64,000 nucleotides of DNA from Rhodoferax sp. (GCA_031291305.1 JARLJH010000069.1:21783-85782), one strand, 5' to 3'. Counted from the stretch's first letter, positions 17,809 to 26,512 are shown. Program-made: numbers and translations. The notes: generated by a model from the sequence alone, not told the origin.

Positions 17809-18945
17809 ATGGCAGAGTATTACATCGGGTTGATGTCAGGCACCTCTCTCGACGGTGTAGATGGCGTACTGGTTGATTTTTCCGGGTCAACCTTGCAGGT
17901 GCTTGCACAAGCATCCATGCCGTTTGATGCGGTGTTCAAAGCCGAGCTGCTGGCGCTCAACAGTCCTTCACACAACGAACTACACCGCGCCGCGCAGGTC
18001 GGCAATCAGATTGCGGCTGCCTACGCCCAAGTGGCCTCTGATCTATGCCAGCAGGCAAACAGCCTGGGCGTGGACGCTGTAGACATCCTTGCCATCGGTG
18101 CGCATGGGCAAACCGTTCGCCATCAGCCGCATCGGGTATCTGACGCGGCGCATGGCGCAGGCTACACCTTGCAGCTTGGCAACCCAGCCCTGTTGGCCGA
18201 GTTGACCGGCATCACCGTGGTGGCCGACTTTCGTAGCCGTGATGTGGCGGCTGGTGGCCAGGGCGCACCGTTGGTTCCAGCGTTTCATCGGCATGTTTTC
18301 GCTCAGGCCGACGCGATGGTGGCAGTGCTGAACCTCGGAGGCATCGCCAATCTGAGTGTGCTGCCGGCCAATGCTGCCAGTCCAGTGCTGGGTTTTGACT
18401 GTGGCCCAGGTAACGTTTTGATGGATGCCTGGTGCCTAAAGCATACCGGTCAACCTTATGACACCGCAGGTGCCTGGGCGGCCAGTGGGCGATGTCTGCC
18501 TGACTTGCTAACCTTACTGCAAAGCGAACCCTACTTCGTCCAGCCCCCCCCAAAAAGCACCGGCAGGGATTTATTCAGCCTGACCTGGCTGACGGACAAG
18601 CTGCGAGATTTCAGTGCTGCACGCCCGCAGGACATTCAAAATACTTTGACAGAATTGACTGCTAGCTCCTGCGTACAAAGCGTTACCAGCTACGCAAACG
18701 ATAGTAAATCGTTGGTGGTATCTGGCGGTGGCGCCTTCAATGATTACCTGATGCAGCGCCTGCAGGAGGGTTTACCGGGTGTATTGGTGAGCACATCAGA
18801 CCAGCACGGCTTGCCGCCACTGGAGGTGGAAGCCGCAGCCTTTGCCTGGCTGGCTCGACAGACCATGCGCCATTTGCCCGGCAATTTACCCAGTGTTACC
18901 GGGGCGGCTGGCCTGCGGATTCTGGGCGCAATTTATCCTGCCTGA
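17809..18945 (+). CDS. anmK: Anhydro-N-acetylmuramic acid kinase
   Basis: Phosphorylates and opens 1,6-anhydroMurNAc released during cell-wall turnover to MurNAc-6-phosphate. The 378-residue protein has the family start IGLMSGTSLDGVDGVL, IGAHGQTVRHQP, VVADFRSRDVAAGGQGAPLVPAFH (catalytic Asp region), NLGGIANLSVL and GFDCGPGNVLMDAW. A segment near residues 282-305 (LTASSCVQSVTSYANDSKS) is less conserved and may contain decayed dispersed repeat. A strong bidirectional terminator follows. Confidence 0.96.
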   Translation: MAEYYIGLMSGTSLDGVDGVLVDFSGSTLQVLAQASMPFDAVFKAELLALNSPSHNELHRAAQVGNQIAAAYAQVASDLCQQANSLGVDAVDILAIGAHGQTVRHQPHRVSDAAHGAGYTLQLGNPALLAELTGITVVADFRSRDVAAGGQGAPLVPAFHRHVFAQADAMVAVLNLGGIANLSVLPANAASPVLGFDCGPGNVLMDAWCLKHTGQPYDTAGAWAASGRCLPDLLTLLQSEPYFVQPPPKSTGRDLFSLTWLTDKLRDFSAARPQDIQNTLTELTASSCVQSVTSYANDSKSLVVSGGGAFNDYLMQRLQEGLPGVLVSTSDQHGLPPLEVEAAAFAWLARQTMRHLPGNLPSVTGAAGLRILGAIYPA

Positions 18946-18960
18946 AAACACCAGACGTAA

Positions 18961-18988
18961 AAAAGCCGCCTCGTGAGGCGGCTTTTTT
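18961..18988. terminator. Bidirectional terminator between anmK and erpA
   Basis: A perfect stem AAAAGCCGCC/GGCGGCTTTT with loop TCGTGA has T-runs on both strands. It serves the two converging genes. Confidence 0.9.
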
Positions 18989-19000
18989 ACGAAACAAGGC

Positions 19001-19366
19001 TCAGGTCGAAAAACTCGACCCACAGCCACAGGTGCTGGTGGCATTGGGGTTCTTGATAACAAATTGGGCCCCTTGCAGGTCTTCCTTGTAATCAATCTCG
19101 GCGCCCACAAGATACTGATAGCTCATGGCATCAATCAACAGCGACACGCCATTTTTGGTCATGGTGGTGTCATCTTCATTGGTGATTTCGTCAAAAGTGA
19201 AGCCGTATTGGAAACCCGAGCACCCACCACCCTGCACAAAAACACGCAGTTTCAGGTCTGGGTTTCCCTCTTCAGCAATCAGTTCAGCCACCTTGGCGGC
19301 AGCACTATCGGTGAACAAAATCGGTGCTGGCATTTCGGTTTGAATAGCTTCGGCTACGACACTCAT
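19001..19366 (-). CDS. erpA: Iron-sulfur cluster insertion protein ErpA
   Basis: A-type carrier that delivers Fe-S clusters to apoproteins. The 121-residue protein has the HesB/IscA fold with the three cluster Cys in the expected places: [10 protein letters not shown] and the C-terminal [14 protein letters not shown] precedes the ATG at 19366; a Met four codons earlier is less likely. Confidence 0.96.
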   Translation of the reverse strand: MSVVAEAIQTEMPAPILFTDSAAAKVAELIAEEGNPDLKLRVFVQGGGCSGFQYGFTFDEITNEDDTTMTKNGVSLLIDAMSYQYLVGAEIDYKEDLQGAQFVIKNPNATSTCGCGSSFST

Positions 19367-19423
19367 ACAAGTCTCCAATCGGTTGAATCAGGCAATGCTA
19401 CAACAAGTTGATCTCGAGAAGGC

Positions 19424-19834
19424 TCACAAGTTATTTGCCGCTAGTTTCAGTGTGGGTTTTTCTTCCAACGGCAACTGTGCGCCCTCAACCATGGGGCACA
19501 AACGGCCATCCACCATGGCGCCCTGATGCATTTCCAGCATCTTGTAGGTGACATCACCGGTAATGCGTGCCTTGGGCTGCAACTCCAGCATCACACGCGC
19601 ATGTACCGGGCCGCACACCTGACCATTCACAATGACATGGTCTGCGTGAACTGCGCCGGTGACCAGAGCTGACTCGGAAATAACCAGAATACTGGGGCGG
19701 TCCGACACGCTGGTGATGCTGCCCCTGAGTTCGCCATCCACGCGCAGACCGTCGGTAAAGCTGAAGTTACCATCAATCAGACAGCCTTGGGCAATCAGAC
19801 TCTTGATGGGAGGTTGTTTTTTCTTGTCAAACAT
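19424..19834 (-). CDS. Bactofilin family cytoskeletal protein
   Basis: 136-residue protein with a beta-helical bactofilin domain (about 13-110: LIAQGCLIDGNFSFTDGLRVDG, continuing with VITGAV- and GPVHARV-type repeats every 17-18 residues) flanked by short polar tails. Bactofilins polymerise at the membrane and organise cell-wall enzymes or cell shape. It is only 10 bp downstream of a membrane coiled-coil protein gene, suggesting a functional pair. An M23 endopeptidase, the usual bactofilin partner elsewhere, is about 2 kb away on the other strand. Confidence 0.9.
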   Translation of the reverse strand: MFDKKKQPPIKSLIAQGCLIDGNFSFTDGLRVDGELRGSITSVSDRPSILVISESALVTGAVHADHVIVNGQVCGPVHARVMLELQPKARITGDVTYKMLEMHQGAMVDGRLCPMVEGAQLPLEEKPTLKLAANNL

Positions 19835-19844
19835 GAATCGCCTT

Positions 19845-20582
19845 TCAGTTGATTTTGATGGTTTGCTGGGCCCGAACCGTTTGCCCTTCGAACGCTTTGA
19901 CCGTCACGGTTTTGATCACCGTCTTATCCGGTGGCTGGTAGACACCCTCGACTCTGCCATATTGCTTGATTTTGACCGCTATAGCCCCGCTGGACGGGCT
20001 ACCGGACCAGGCTTTGCCGTTGGACAGTCCCGAAAATACCAGTTCCAGACGCCCCTCAAATTCAACCGGATTCTTCACCCCTTGAATCAGCAGAACCTGC
20101 CACTTGATCTCTCCAGATGGCAGCACCTCGGTCTGAAACCCGCGAACGGCCAGCGTATCTGCACCAGGGCCCGTGGCGGGAATCAACTTTTCAAAAAAAC
20201 CCAGATCATTTTTGAGTTGCTGGTTTTCAAGCACCAATTGACGCGAGTCCTCAATCAGTTTCTCCTGCGCAGTTTTGCTGGCCGTCAGAACAGTATCTAC
20301 CGTATTGGCCACGGATTGTGCCTTGTCGCGCTCGACCGTCAATATCTGTACCTGAGCTTTCAGGGCGTCGTTCTCGAGCCGCACCTGCTGCAACTGCTCT
20401 TTGCTGCCATGGTCCAGTCCGGCAATGTCCTTGCCAAGCTCAAAAGCCCACAAGGCAATGGCTGCACAAAACCCTGCCACGATCGCCAATACCGCCCAGC
20501 GAAACGGCCAAGGCAAAGCGCTACGCACCGCCATGCGCGGTGCGCTAACAGTGAGGCGGCGCATAAGCAGTTTCAGTCGCAT
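19845..20582 (-). CDS. Single-pass membrane protein with coiled coil (DUF6776-like)
   Basis: 245 residues, basic at the N-terminus, then one membrane helix (AVLAIVAGFCAAIALWAF, about 27-44), a long coiled coil (about 55-130, rich in Glu, Gln, Leu) and a C-terminal beta-rich domain that is probably periplasmic. I believe it belongs to the DUF6776 family but cannot verify this. I chose the ATG at 20582 (MRLKLLMRRL); an upstream TTG start would overlap the rpsI terminator. It precedes the bactofilin gene by 10 bp and may be its membrane partner. Confidence 0.75.
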   Translation of the reverse strand: MRLKLLMRRLTVSAPRMAVRSALPWPFRWAVLAIVAGFCAAIALWAFELGKDIAGLDHGSKEQLQQVRLENDALKAQVQILTVERDKAQSVANTVDTVLTASKTAQEKLIEDSRQLVLENQQLKNDLGFFEKLIPATGPGADTLAVRGFQTEVLPSGEIKWQVLLIQGVKNPVEFEGRLELVFSGLSNGKAWSGSPSSGAIAVKIKQYGRVEGVYQPPDKTVIKTVTVKAFEGQTVRAQQTIKIN

Positions 20583-20599
20583 CAGGTGTTTCCCGACAT

Positions 20600-20644
20600 C
20601 AAAATGCAAACAGCCGCCAGAACTTGCATCCAGGCGGCTGTTTT
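20600..20644 (-). terminator. Terminator after rplM-rpsI
   Basis: On the minus strand AAACAGCCGCC and GGCGGCTGTTT form an 11-bp stem with a 14-base loop, followed by TGCATTTT. It lies between rpsI and the DUF6776-like gene, so those downstream genes need another promoter or read-through. Confidence 0.75.
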
Positions 20645-20657
20645 GGGCAAAGCAAGA

Positions 20658-21050
20658 TTAACGCTTGGAGAACTGCTTGCGACGGCGAGCACCGTGCAAA
20701 CCGACCTTCTTACGTTCGACTTCACGGGCATCGCGGGTGACGAAGCCAGCTTTGCTCAGTTCAGACTTGAGCGTTGCATCGTAGTCGATCAGGGCACGGG
20801 TGATGCCGTGACGCACTGCGCCAGCCTGACCAGACTCACCACCACCTGCAACATTGACCATGACGTCAAAGGTTTCAGCGTGGTTGGTCAGCAGCAGGGG
20901 CTGCTTGCAAATCATGATGGACGTTGCACGACCAAAGAAGTTTTCAATGGCTTTGCCATTCACCACGATTTGGCCGGAGCCTTTTTTCAGAAATACACGG
21001 GCGACGCTCGATTTGCGACGGCCGGTACCATTGTTCCATTCACCAATCAT
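20658..21050 (-). CDS. rpsI: 30S ribosomal protein S9
   Basis: 130-residue ribosomal protein; the C-terminal tail [16 protein letters not shown] reaches the decoding region. The start [20 protein letters not shown] is the family start; a longer upstream frame would overlap rplM. It follows rplM by 10 bp. Confidence 0.98.
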   Translation of the reverse strand: MIGEWNNGTGRRKSSVARVFLKKGSGQIVVNGKAIENFFGRATSIMICKQPLLLTNHAETFDVMVNVAGGGESGQAGAVRHGITRALIDYDATLKSELSKAGFVTRDAREVERKKVGLHGARRRKQFSKR

Positions 21051-21060
21051 CAAAAGCTCC

Positions 21061-21489
21061 TTAAAGAACCAACACTTTGGGTTGCTGGGCAGTGTGCGGG
21101 TGCTCTGCACCACCGTACACCTTGAGCTTCTTGATCATGGCGTAGCCAAGCGGCCCCTTGGGCAGCATGCCCTTGACGGCTTTTTCCAAAGCGCGGCCGG
21201 GGAATTTGGCTTGCATGTCACGGAAGTTGGTAGAACTGATGCCACCGGGAAAACCGGAGTGGCTGTAATACATTTTGTCCAAAGACTTGGCACCGGTCAC
21301 GCGCAGTTGTGCTGCGTTGGTCACGATGATGAAGTCGCCGGTATCGACGTGAGGCGTGTAAATGGCCTTGTGTTTGCCGCGCAAACGGAGAGCAACTTCG
21401 CTGGCTACTCGTCCGAGGACCTTGTCGGTCGCGTCAATCACAAACCACTCGTGCACGACCTCAGCGGGTTTTGCGCTGAAAGTTGACAT
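21061..21489 (-). CDS. rplM: 50S ribosomal protein L13
   Basis: 142-residue early-assembly protein of the large subunit, with the expected [14 protein letters not shown] and GMLPKGPLG motifs. It is the first gene of the rplM-rpsI operon; the promoter lies in the gap before rlmJ, which is transcribed the other way. Confidence 0.98.
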   Translation of the reverse strand: MSTFSAKPAEVVHEWFVIDATDKVLGRVASEVALRLRGKHKAIYTPHVDTGDFIIVTNAAQLRVTGAKSLDKMYYSHSGFPGGISSTNFRDMQAKFPGRALEKAVKGMLPKGPLGYAMIKKLKVYGGAEHPHTAQQPKVLVL

Positions 21490-21655
21490 GAGATTTCTCT
21501 TTAAAAAGGGATGGTTTGGCGGGCTCTTTTCTACGGTCGGCGTTCCTCTGATGGGAATCTCTTAGGTAGGTGTTCTGGCTTCGCCGCGGAGCCACAAAAG
21601 CGCTGCGAAGCCAAGCATTATACAAATTTCATGACCAACGCGGTAACATCAACGG

Positions 21656-22669
21656 ATGTTCAGTTATCGCCACGCCTTTCATGCCGGCAACCATGCCGAT
21701 GTCCTCAAGCACACTGCCCTACTGGCGGTGCTGCGCCACATGATCCAAAAGGACACGGCGCTCAATGTGTTTGACACCCACGCCGGGGCGGGACTGTACC
21801 GGCTGGACGGCGATTACGCGCAAACCAGCGGCGAAGCAGCCGATGGTTATCTGAAATTGTTGGCTGCCATCACACCAACGACTTCAATAGAAAATAAGCC
21901 TATACCCCCCGCCAATCAAGGGCATTCAGCTATGGATAGTGCAGCATTAAAGCCTGCCGCACCCACGAAAATCGTCAAAAAACCACCCCAAAGCGGCCCG
22001 CTGGCACCGGCCCTGCAGGACTACCTGGACATGGTCGCCAGTTTCAACAAAGCGGGCAGCCACAAGGTGTACCCAGGCTCGCCTTTCATCATTCATCACC
22101 TGCTGCAAGAGCGTGACCGCGATCGGCTGAAGCTGTTTGAGATTCACCCCACGGATGCCAAAACATTGGGTGCCAACATTGCCCAGTTAAACGCCGGGCG
22201 ATCAATTGCGGTGCTGCAGGAAGACGGCTTTGAGGGCCTGAAGAAGTTTTTACCGCCGCCGTCGCGTCGCGCCCTGGTGTTGTGCGACCCGAGCTACGAG
22301 ATCAAGAGCGATTACCCGCGCGTGGTGGAGATGATGACTGACGCGGTGAAGCGTTTTGCCACCGGCACCTACATGGTGTGGTACCCGATCATTCCGCGCC
22401 CCGAGGCGCACGACCTGCCGCGCAAGCTCAAAACCCTGGCCAACCGCGAAAAATTGCCCTGGCTCAACGCCACACTGACCGTCAAGTCCAGCAAGCTCGG
22501 GCACGACGACGCGGGAGATGTGGTGCGCCCCGGTCTACCCGCCAGTGGCGTGTTTGTGATCAACCCGCCGCACACGCTCAAAGCGTCACTCACTGCGGCG
22601 CTGGGTCAGGCTGCGCAATTCCTGGCACAGGGCAAACACAAGGCGTTTGAGGTGGAGTCGGGGGGATAG
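21656..22669 (+). CDS. rlmJ: 23S rRNA (adenine-2030-N6)-methyltransferase
   Basis: Methylates A2030 of 23S rRNA with SAM. N-terminal signature FSYRHAFHAGNHADVLKH, SAM site DTHAGAGLYRL, and catalytic NPP motif (VINPPHTL) near the C-terminus. The usual length is about 280 residues; this protein has 337. The excess is a low-complexity stretch at about residues 76-120 (PTTSIENKPIPP, AALKPAAPTKIVKKPP) between two conserved blocks. Its DNA (about 21885-21950) looks like a decayed copy of the dispersed repeat. The insertion lies in a surface loop and the frame is intact, so the enzyme is probably active. Confidence 0.93.
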   Translation: MFSYRHAFHAGNHADVLKHTALLAVLRHMIQKDTALNVFDTHAGAGLYRLDGDYAQTSGEAADGYLKLLAAITPTTSIENKPIPPANQGHSAMDSAALKPAAPTKIVKKPPQSGPLAPALQDYLDMVASFNKAGSHKVYPGSPFIIHHLLQERDRDRLKLFEIHPTDAKTLGANIAQLNAGRSIAVLQEDGFEGLKKFLPPPSRRALVLCDPSYEIKSDYPRVVEMMTDAVKRFATGTYMVWYPIIPRPEAHDLPRKLKTLANREKLPWLNATLTVKSSKLGHDDAGDVVRPGLPASGVFVINPPHTLKASLTAALGQAAQFLAQGKHKAFEVESGG

Positions 22670-22685
22670 TGTTCCCCGTTCGCAG

Positions 22686-23306
22686 TTATCGGCCCACTTG
22701 GTCTGTTGCGCCCCACGTGTTTTCAAACCACGGGTCGGCGTCCAAGTAGGCTTTGAGCATGGGCAATGCATCGAAGCCCCAGAACAATTTGCCGTCGACC
22801 TCGAAAGTTGGCACGCCAAACACGCCGCTGGCAACGGCATCATCTGTGTTCGCCCTGAGTTGAGCCTTGGTCAGACCGTCGTTGGCATCCCGCGGCAGGG
22901 CCAACTGCGCCGTCAAGGCCTGCAGGCGTTCGGTATCGGCCACGTCCTGCCCACCTTGCCAGACATGGCGGAAGATGGTTTCACACACATAACGGTTGGG
23001 CAAGCCTGATTCGCTGCACGCCAGCGCCAGGCGCAGCAACCCAAGCGGGTTGAATGGGTGTTGCGCAGGTAGTTGCAGATCGACCCCGTTTTGCCGCGCC
23101 AGCCACAGCACGTGGCGGTACGTCCACTCGCGTTTGCCGGGAATTTCCGCGGGGCCCAGTTGACCGTGGTGCTTGAGCAAGGCGGCAAACAACACCGGTT
23201 TGTAGCTGACGCTGTAACTTTGTCCCATCAGCGCCTCTGGCATTTTTTCAAACGCCAGCCAGGCGTAGGGTGAAATGAAATCGAGATAAAAAGTAATGTG
23301 CTTCAT
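22686..23306 (-). CDS. 2-hydroxychromene-2-carboxylate isomerase family (DsbA-like) protein
   Basis: 206 residues with the thioredoxin/DsbA-like fold of the kappa-GST/HCCA isomerase group. It starts FYLDFISPYAWLAFEKMP, where the Ser takes the place of a redox Cys, and it ends with GVFGVPTFEVDGKLFWGFD, the cis-Pro region. Such enzymes use glutathione; in aromatic degradation they isomerise 2-hydroxychromene-2-carboxylate, but many have other unknown substrates. No naphthalene genes are nearby, so the substrate is open. It is the last gene of a four-gene operon with four-base overlaps. Confidence 0.85.
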   Translation of the reverse strand: MKHITFYLDFISPYAWLAFEKMPEALMGQSYSVSYKPVLFAALLKHHGQLGPAEIPGKREWTYRHVLWLARQNGVDLQLPAQHPFNPLGLLRLALACSESGLPNRYVCETIFRHVWQGGQDVADTERLQALTAQLALPRDANDGLTKAQLRANTDDAVASGVFGVPTFEVDGKLFWGFDALPMLKAYLDADPWFENTWGATDQVGR

Positions 23307-23554
23307 GCCAAATACCGCGCCAGGCGCGCCTCAATGTCTGACCAGATACTGCGTTTGAACGCATCGTCTGCATTGCCCCAGAGCCGGATTTCATCAATCG
23401 TGCGCAAGCAACCCTGGCACAACGCCGCCTCCTCGTCCATCTGGCACACCGACATGCAGGGCGACGGCACAGGTTGTGAATGATTTTGCCCATTGGCCCT
23501 TATTTGACAGGCACTGGCAGCTAGAAAACTCATAGCTTTTGCGTTGAGTGTCAT
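23303..23554 (-). CDS. DUF1289 small cysteine-rich protein
   Basis: 83-residue protein. The core PVPSPCMSVCQMDEEAALCQ and GCLRTIDEIRLWG holds four Cys (CxxxC, CxxC) that probably bind a metal. The first 28 residues are unusual and coincide with a stretch like the dispersed repeat (GGCAGCTAG ... ATAGCTTTTGCG), so the start may have moved. ATGA overlaps join it to the ybaK-like gene before it and the isomerase gene after it. Function unknown. Confidence 0.8.
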   Translation of the reverse strand: MTLNAKAMSFLAASACQIRANGQNHSQPVPSPCMSVCQMDEEAALCQGCLRTIDEIRLWGNADDAFKRSIWSDIEARLARYLA

Positions 23555-24066
23555 GTGCCACCCTGTTCCGTCACATCGGCTATCGGCGCGCCCGTGAGTT
23601 GCACCAGATTCTCCGGATGCAGCTTGAACACCCCGTGCGGATGACCCGCGGCAGCCCATATTTCCTCAAAGCGCAGCAGGTCGCGATCAATCAAAGTCAC
23701 CGGAGGCAGGACATGCCCCACTGGCGACACGCCACCAATCGAGAACCCGGTGGAGGCTTTGACAAACTCTGCATCGGCACGGCCGAGCTTTTGTCCGTCT
23801 GCGCACACCAGCGCCTGCACCTTTTTTTCATCGACCCGCCGGTCGCCCGATGTGATGACCAGCACTGCGGCAGCGTCTGGCTTGCGTTTGAAGATGATGC
23901 TTTTGGCAATCTGCCCCAATGAGATACCCAACGCATCAGCGGCCTGCTGGGCGGTGCGGGCCGCGTCGTCGAGCATTTTGGGCGCGTGAGGGTGGCCCTT
24001 GTCGCGCAGCACCTGGGCGACGCGCTGCACGCCTTCAGGCAGGGGTTTGGCAGGTGCGTGGCTCAT
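23551..24066 (-). CDS. YbaK/EbsC-type aminoacyl-tRNA deacylase
   Basis: 171-residue single-domain editing protein of the YbaK/ProX family, which hydrolyses mischarged tRNAs in trans (Cys-tRNA-Pro or Ala-tRNA-Pro, depending on subgroup). Visible marks are GQIAKSIIFKRKPDAAAVLV with the catalytic Lys region, and GGVSPVGH, the GxxxP loop. Which tRNA it edits is not decidable by eye. It overlaps HMG-CoA lyase by four bases. Confidence 0.88.
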   Translation of the reverse strand: MSHAPAKPLPEGVQRVAQVLRDKGHPHAPKMLDDAARTAQQAADALGISLGQIAKSIIFKRKPDAAAVLVITSGDRRVDEKKVQALVCADGQKLGRADAEFVKASTGFSIGGVSPVGHVLPPVTLIDRDLLRFEEIWAAAGHPHGVFKLHPENLVQLTGAPIADVTEQGGT

Positions 24067-24974
24067 GATGACGAGCGCTTGTTGAACAGCGCCTTGCCAG
24101 CGCGGGCGTTGGTGGGGCGCCCCAGATAGTCACTGATGAACTGGCCCGCGTCGATCAGCTTGTCCAGGTCAATCCCTGTGTCGATGCCCATGCCGTGCAG
24201 CATGTAGACCACGTCCTCAGTCGCTACGTTTCCGGTAGCTCCTTTGGCATATGGGCAGCCGCCCAGACCCGCTACAGATGCATCAAATTGCCAGACACCC
24301 ATTTGCAGGCAGATCAAGGTATTGGCCAAGGCTTGGCCGTAGGTGTCGTGAAAATGACCCGATATGTCGTTGATATCAAAGTGCTTCAAAGTAGCCTCGA
24401 CCGCGCGCTGCACCTTCAGCGGTGTGCCCACACCAATGGTGTCGGCCACCCCCACATGCTGTACACCAATGCCTTTCATCAGCCCCGCCAGGTAGCTGAC
24501 GCGCTCTGGCGCAATGTCGCCCTCGTACGGGCAGCCAACGGTGCAGCTCATCGCGCCACGCACATAGATGCCCGCCGCACGCGCAGCCGCCACCACGGGC
24601 GCAAAACGCTCGATGCTCTCGGCAATGCTGCAGTTGATGTTCTTCTGGCTGAACGCCTCGCTGGCCGCGCCAAACACCACAATCTCATCGGGTTTGGACA
24701 GCAGCGCCGCTTCAAAACCTTTCAGGTTGGGCGTCAGCACCGAATAACGCACGCCGGGTTTGCGGTTGATTCCAGCCATGACCTCGGTGTTGTCGGCCAT
24801 CTGCGGCACCCACTTGGGGCTGACGAAACTGGTGACTTCAATCTCGGTCAGACCAGCGGCCTGCAGCCGATGCACCAGTTCGATCTTGACCGCCGCTGGC
24901 ACGGTTTGTTTTTCATTCTGCAAGCCGTCGCGCGGGCCGACTTCAACGAGTTTGACTTTGGAGGGGAGATTCAA
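24063..24974 (-). CDS. Hydroxymethylglutaryl-CoA lyase
   Basis: Splits HMG-CoA to acetoacetate and acetyl-CoA, the last dedicated step of leucine degradation. The 303-residue TIM barrel begins VKLVEVGPRDGLQNEKQTVP (catalytic Arg and metal Asp), has HFHDTYGQALAN (metal His pair) and the signature loop VAGLGGCPYAKGATGNVATED with the active-site Cys. It is the first gene of an operon with the YbaK, DUF1289 and isomerase genes, joined by four-base overlaps. It is the liuE equivalent but lies 8 kb away from the liuBCD genes. Confidence 0.95.
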   Translation of the reverse strand: MNLPSKVKLVEVGPRDGLQNEKQTVPAAVKIELVHRLQAAGLTEIEVTSFVSPKWVPQMADNTEVMAGINRKPGVRYSVLTPNLKGFEAALLSKPDEIVVFGAASEAFSQKNINCSIAESIERFAPVVAAARAAGIYVRGAMSCTVGCPYEGDIAPERVSYLAGLMKGIGVQHVGVADTIGVGTPLKVQRAVEATLKHFDINDISGHFHDTYGQALANTLICLQMGVWQFDASVAGLGGCPYAKGATGNVATEDVVYMLHGMGIDTGIDLDKLIDAGQFISDYLGRPTNARAGKALFNKRSSS

Positions 24975-25060
24975 GCGTTGCTCCTATTGGCTTTGATCTG
25001 GTTTGATGGGCAAGAATGCCACAATTCAGCTGAACAGGCGACTCAAGGTGCCTTTTTTTG

Positions 25061-26002
25061 TCAATAACCGCTCCCCACGTTAACGATGCCTGATAGCGGC
25101 TCGCCACGCTGCATGGCCGATATCTTGTCGGCGATCTGCGCGATGCTTTCACTGCGCAAGGTCCGCGCCGAAGTGTGCGGGGTGATCGTCACCTTGGGGT
25201 GCTGCCAGAACGGATGATCTGGCGGCAGCGGCTCGGTGCGGAACACGTCAAGCGTCGCGCCAGCCAAGTGGCCGCTGTGGATCAGCGCCAGCAAATCATC
25301 GTCCACCAGATGTGCACCGCGCGCCACATTGATGACATAGCCGCCTGGCTGCAGTCGGCCCAAGGTGTCGCGGTTCAAGATGTTGGTGGTGTCAGGCGTG
25401 AGCGGCAGCAGGTTCACCAGCATGCGGCTGCTGGCCAGAAAATCATTGAACTGCGCCGCACCGCTGAAGCCGTGCACACCTTCCAGCACCTTGGGCGAGC
25501 GGCTCCAGCCATTGACGGGAAATTCAAAGTGCTGCAAAGCCTGCGCCACGCGCGCGCCCAGCACCCCCAGCCCCATCACCCCCACGGGGAAATCACTGCG
25601 CTGGCGCGGCTTGTAAAACGTCCAACGCCCGGCACGGGCGTCTTCTGCATAGGCGTTGAGATCACGAAAGTGGCGGATCACGGCTTGGCAGACGTATTCA
25701 GCCATCTGCACCGCCATGCCCGCGTCCTCCAGTCGCACCACAACGGCCTGCGGCGGCAGGCGCAGTTTCATCAGCGCATCAACCCCGGCGCCGATATTGA
25801 ACACGCCCTTGAGTTGCGATTGCTCGTCAAAAAAAGCCTGTGGCGGCGCCCAGACCACGGCGTAGTCGGCAGCGGGTACACCGGGCTGCCAAACCGATAC
25901 TTCAGCCAGCGGCAAAGCCGCGCGAAGACCTGTCAGCCAGGGTTCGGGGTCGGTGTTGGTACAGCAAAAGCTGATGCGAATGGGGGAAATGTCTGCTTTC
26001 AA
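25061..26002 (-). CDS. D-2-hydroxyacid dehydrogenase (glyoxylate/hydroxypyruvate reductase A type)
   Basis: 313-residue NAD(P)H-dependent reductase. The Rossmann motif VGVMGLGVLGARVA, the conserved NLLPLTPDTTNILNRDTL, INVARGAHLVDDDLLALI (catalytic Arg), LDVFRTEPLPPDHPFW (catalytic Glu) and TITPHTSART (catalytic His) match the GhrA branch. The likely job is the reduction of glyoxylate and hydroxypyruvate. GhrA-like enzymes accept several 2-oxoacids, so the physiological substrate is uncertain. A dispersed repeat copy lies directly upstream. Confidence 0.9.
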   Translation of the reverse strand: MKADISPIRISFCCTNTDPEPWLTGLRAALPLAEVSVWQPGVPAADYAVVWAPPQAFFDEQSQLKGVFNIGAGVDALMKLRLPPQAVVVRLEDAGMAVQMAEYVCQAVIRHFRDLNAYAEDARAGRWTFYKPRQRSDFPVGVMGLGVLGARVAQALQHFEFPVNGWSRSPKVLEGVHGFSGAAQFNDFLASSRMLVNLLPLTPDTTNILNRDTLGRLQPGGYVINVARGAHLVDDDLLALIHSGHLAGATLDVFRTEPLPPDHPFWQHPKVTITPHTSARTLRSESIAQIADKISAMQRGEPLSGIVNVGSGY

Positions 26003-26006
26003 GTTT

Positions 26007-26046
26007 GTAGCTAGTAGCCAATAATATACGTGGGCTAGAGGCCAAA
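26007..26046 (+). repeat. Dispersed intergenic repeat, copy 2
   Basis: GTAGCTAGTAGCC is followed by TGGGCTAGAGGCCAAA with the same order and spacing as copy 1. It fills most of the gap between the VOC gene and the dehydrogenase gene. Confidence 0.65.
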
Positions 26047-26081
26047 TGTGCCCACAACTTTACAGACTGGGTCCACGACAC

Positions 26082-26474
26082 TCATTCAGGTTCATGGCAG
26101 GCGACACACAGTTTATTGCCATCCGGATCACGGAAATAGGCCCCGTAGTAATGTGCGTGGTACTCCGGGCGCAGCCCCGGTTCGCCTTCAGAGGTGCCGC
26201 CGTTTTGCAGGGCCACTTCATGCGCCTGCCGAACCATGAGCCGAGTAGCGGCCATAAACGCCACCATGGTGCCATTGCCCGGCGAGGGTGCCTGACCATT
26301 GTGGGGATGTGCAATCACAAACAAAGGCCGCGCCACCGGCTGAGACTGCCAGCCCGCCCAGGGCCGATCTCGCTCGCAAAAGCGCTGCTGGACGCCCAGC
26401 ACGCGCATCAGCGGCTCGTAAAACGCCAGGGCGCGGTCGAAGTCTGTGATGCCTACGAAGATGTGGGAAAACAT
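26082..26474 (-). CDS. VOC-family (glyoxalase/bleomycin resistance-like) protein
   Basis: 130-residue single-domain VOC protein: FSHIFVGITDFDRALAFYEPLMRVLG at the start (first metal His), HNGQAPSPGNGT in the middle and YYGAYFRDPDGNKLCVACH at the end, where Glu is often the metal ligand. Such proteins act as lyases, isomerases or dioxygenases, or bind antibiotics; no specific substrate is suggested. Its first two thirds, plus the leader before the start, are duplicated 2 kb away beyond azlD (see the repeats). Confidence 0.85.
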   Translation of the reverse strand: MFSHIFVGITDFDRALAFYEPLMRVLGVQQRFCERDRPWAGWQSQPVARPLFVIAHPHNGQAPSPGNGTMVAFMAATRLMVRQAHEVALQNGGTSEGEPGLRPEYHAHYYGAYFRDPDGNKLCVACHEPE

Positions 26475-26512
26475 CTGGAGAGCCTTTCTAAAAAAAAGTA
26501 CCTAGCAATTGA
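26260..26512 (-). repeat. 253-bp direct repeat, complete copy (5' part of the VOC gene)
   Basis: About 85% identical by eye to 28221-28472 over its full length, including non-coding leader up to CCTAGCAATTGA. Both copies have the same orientation and bracket exactly xre-azlC-azlD. Confidence 0.88.
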
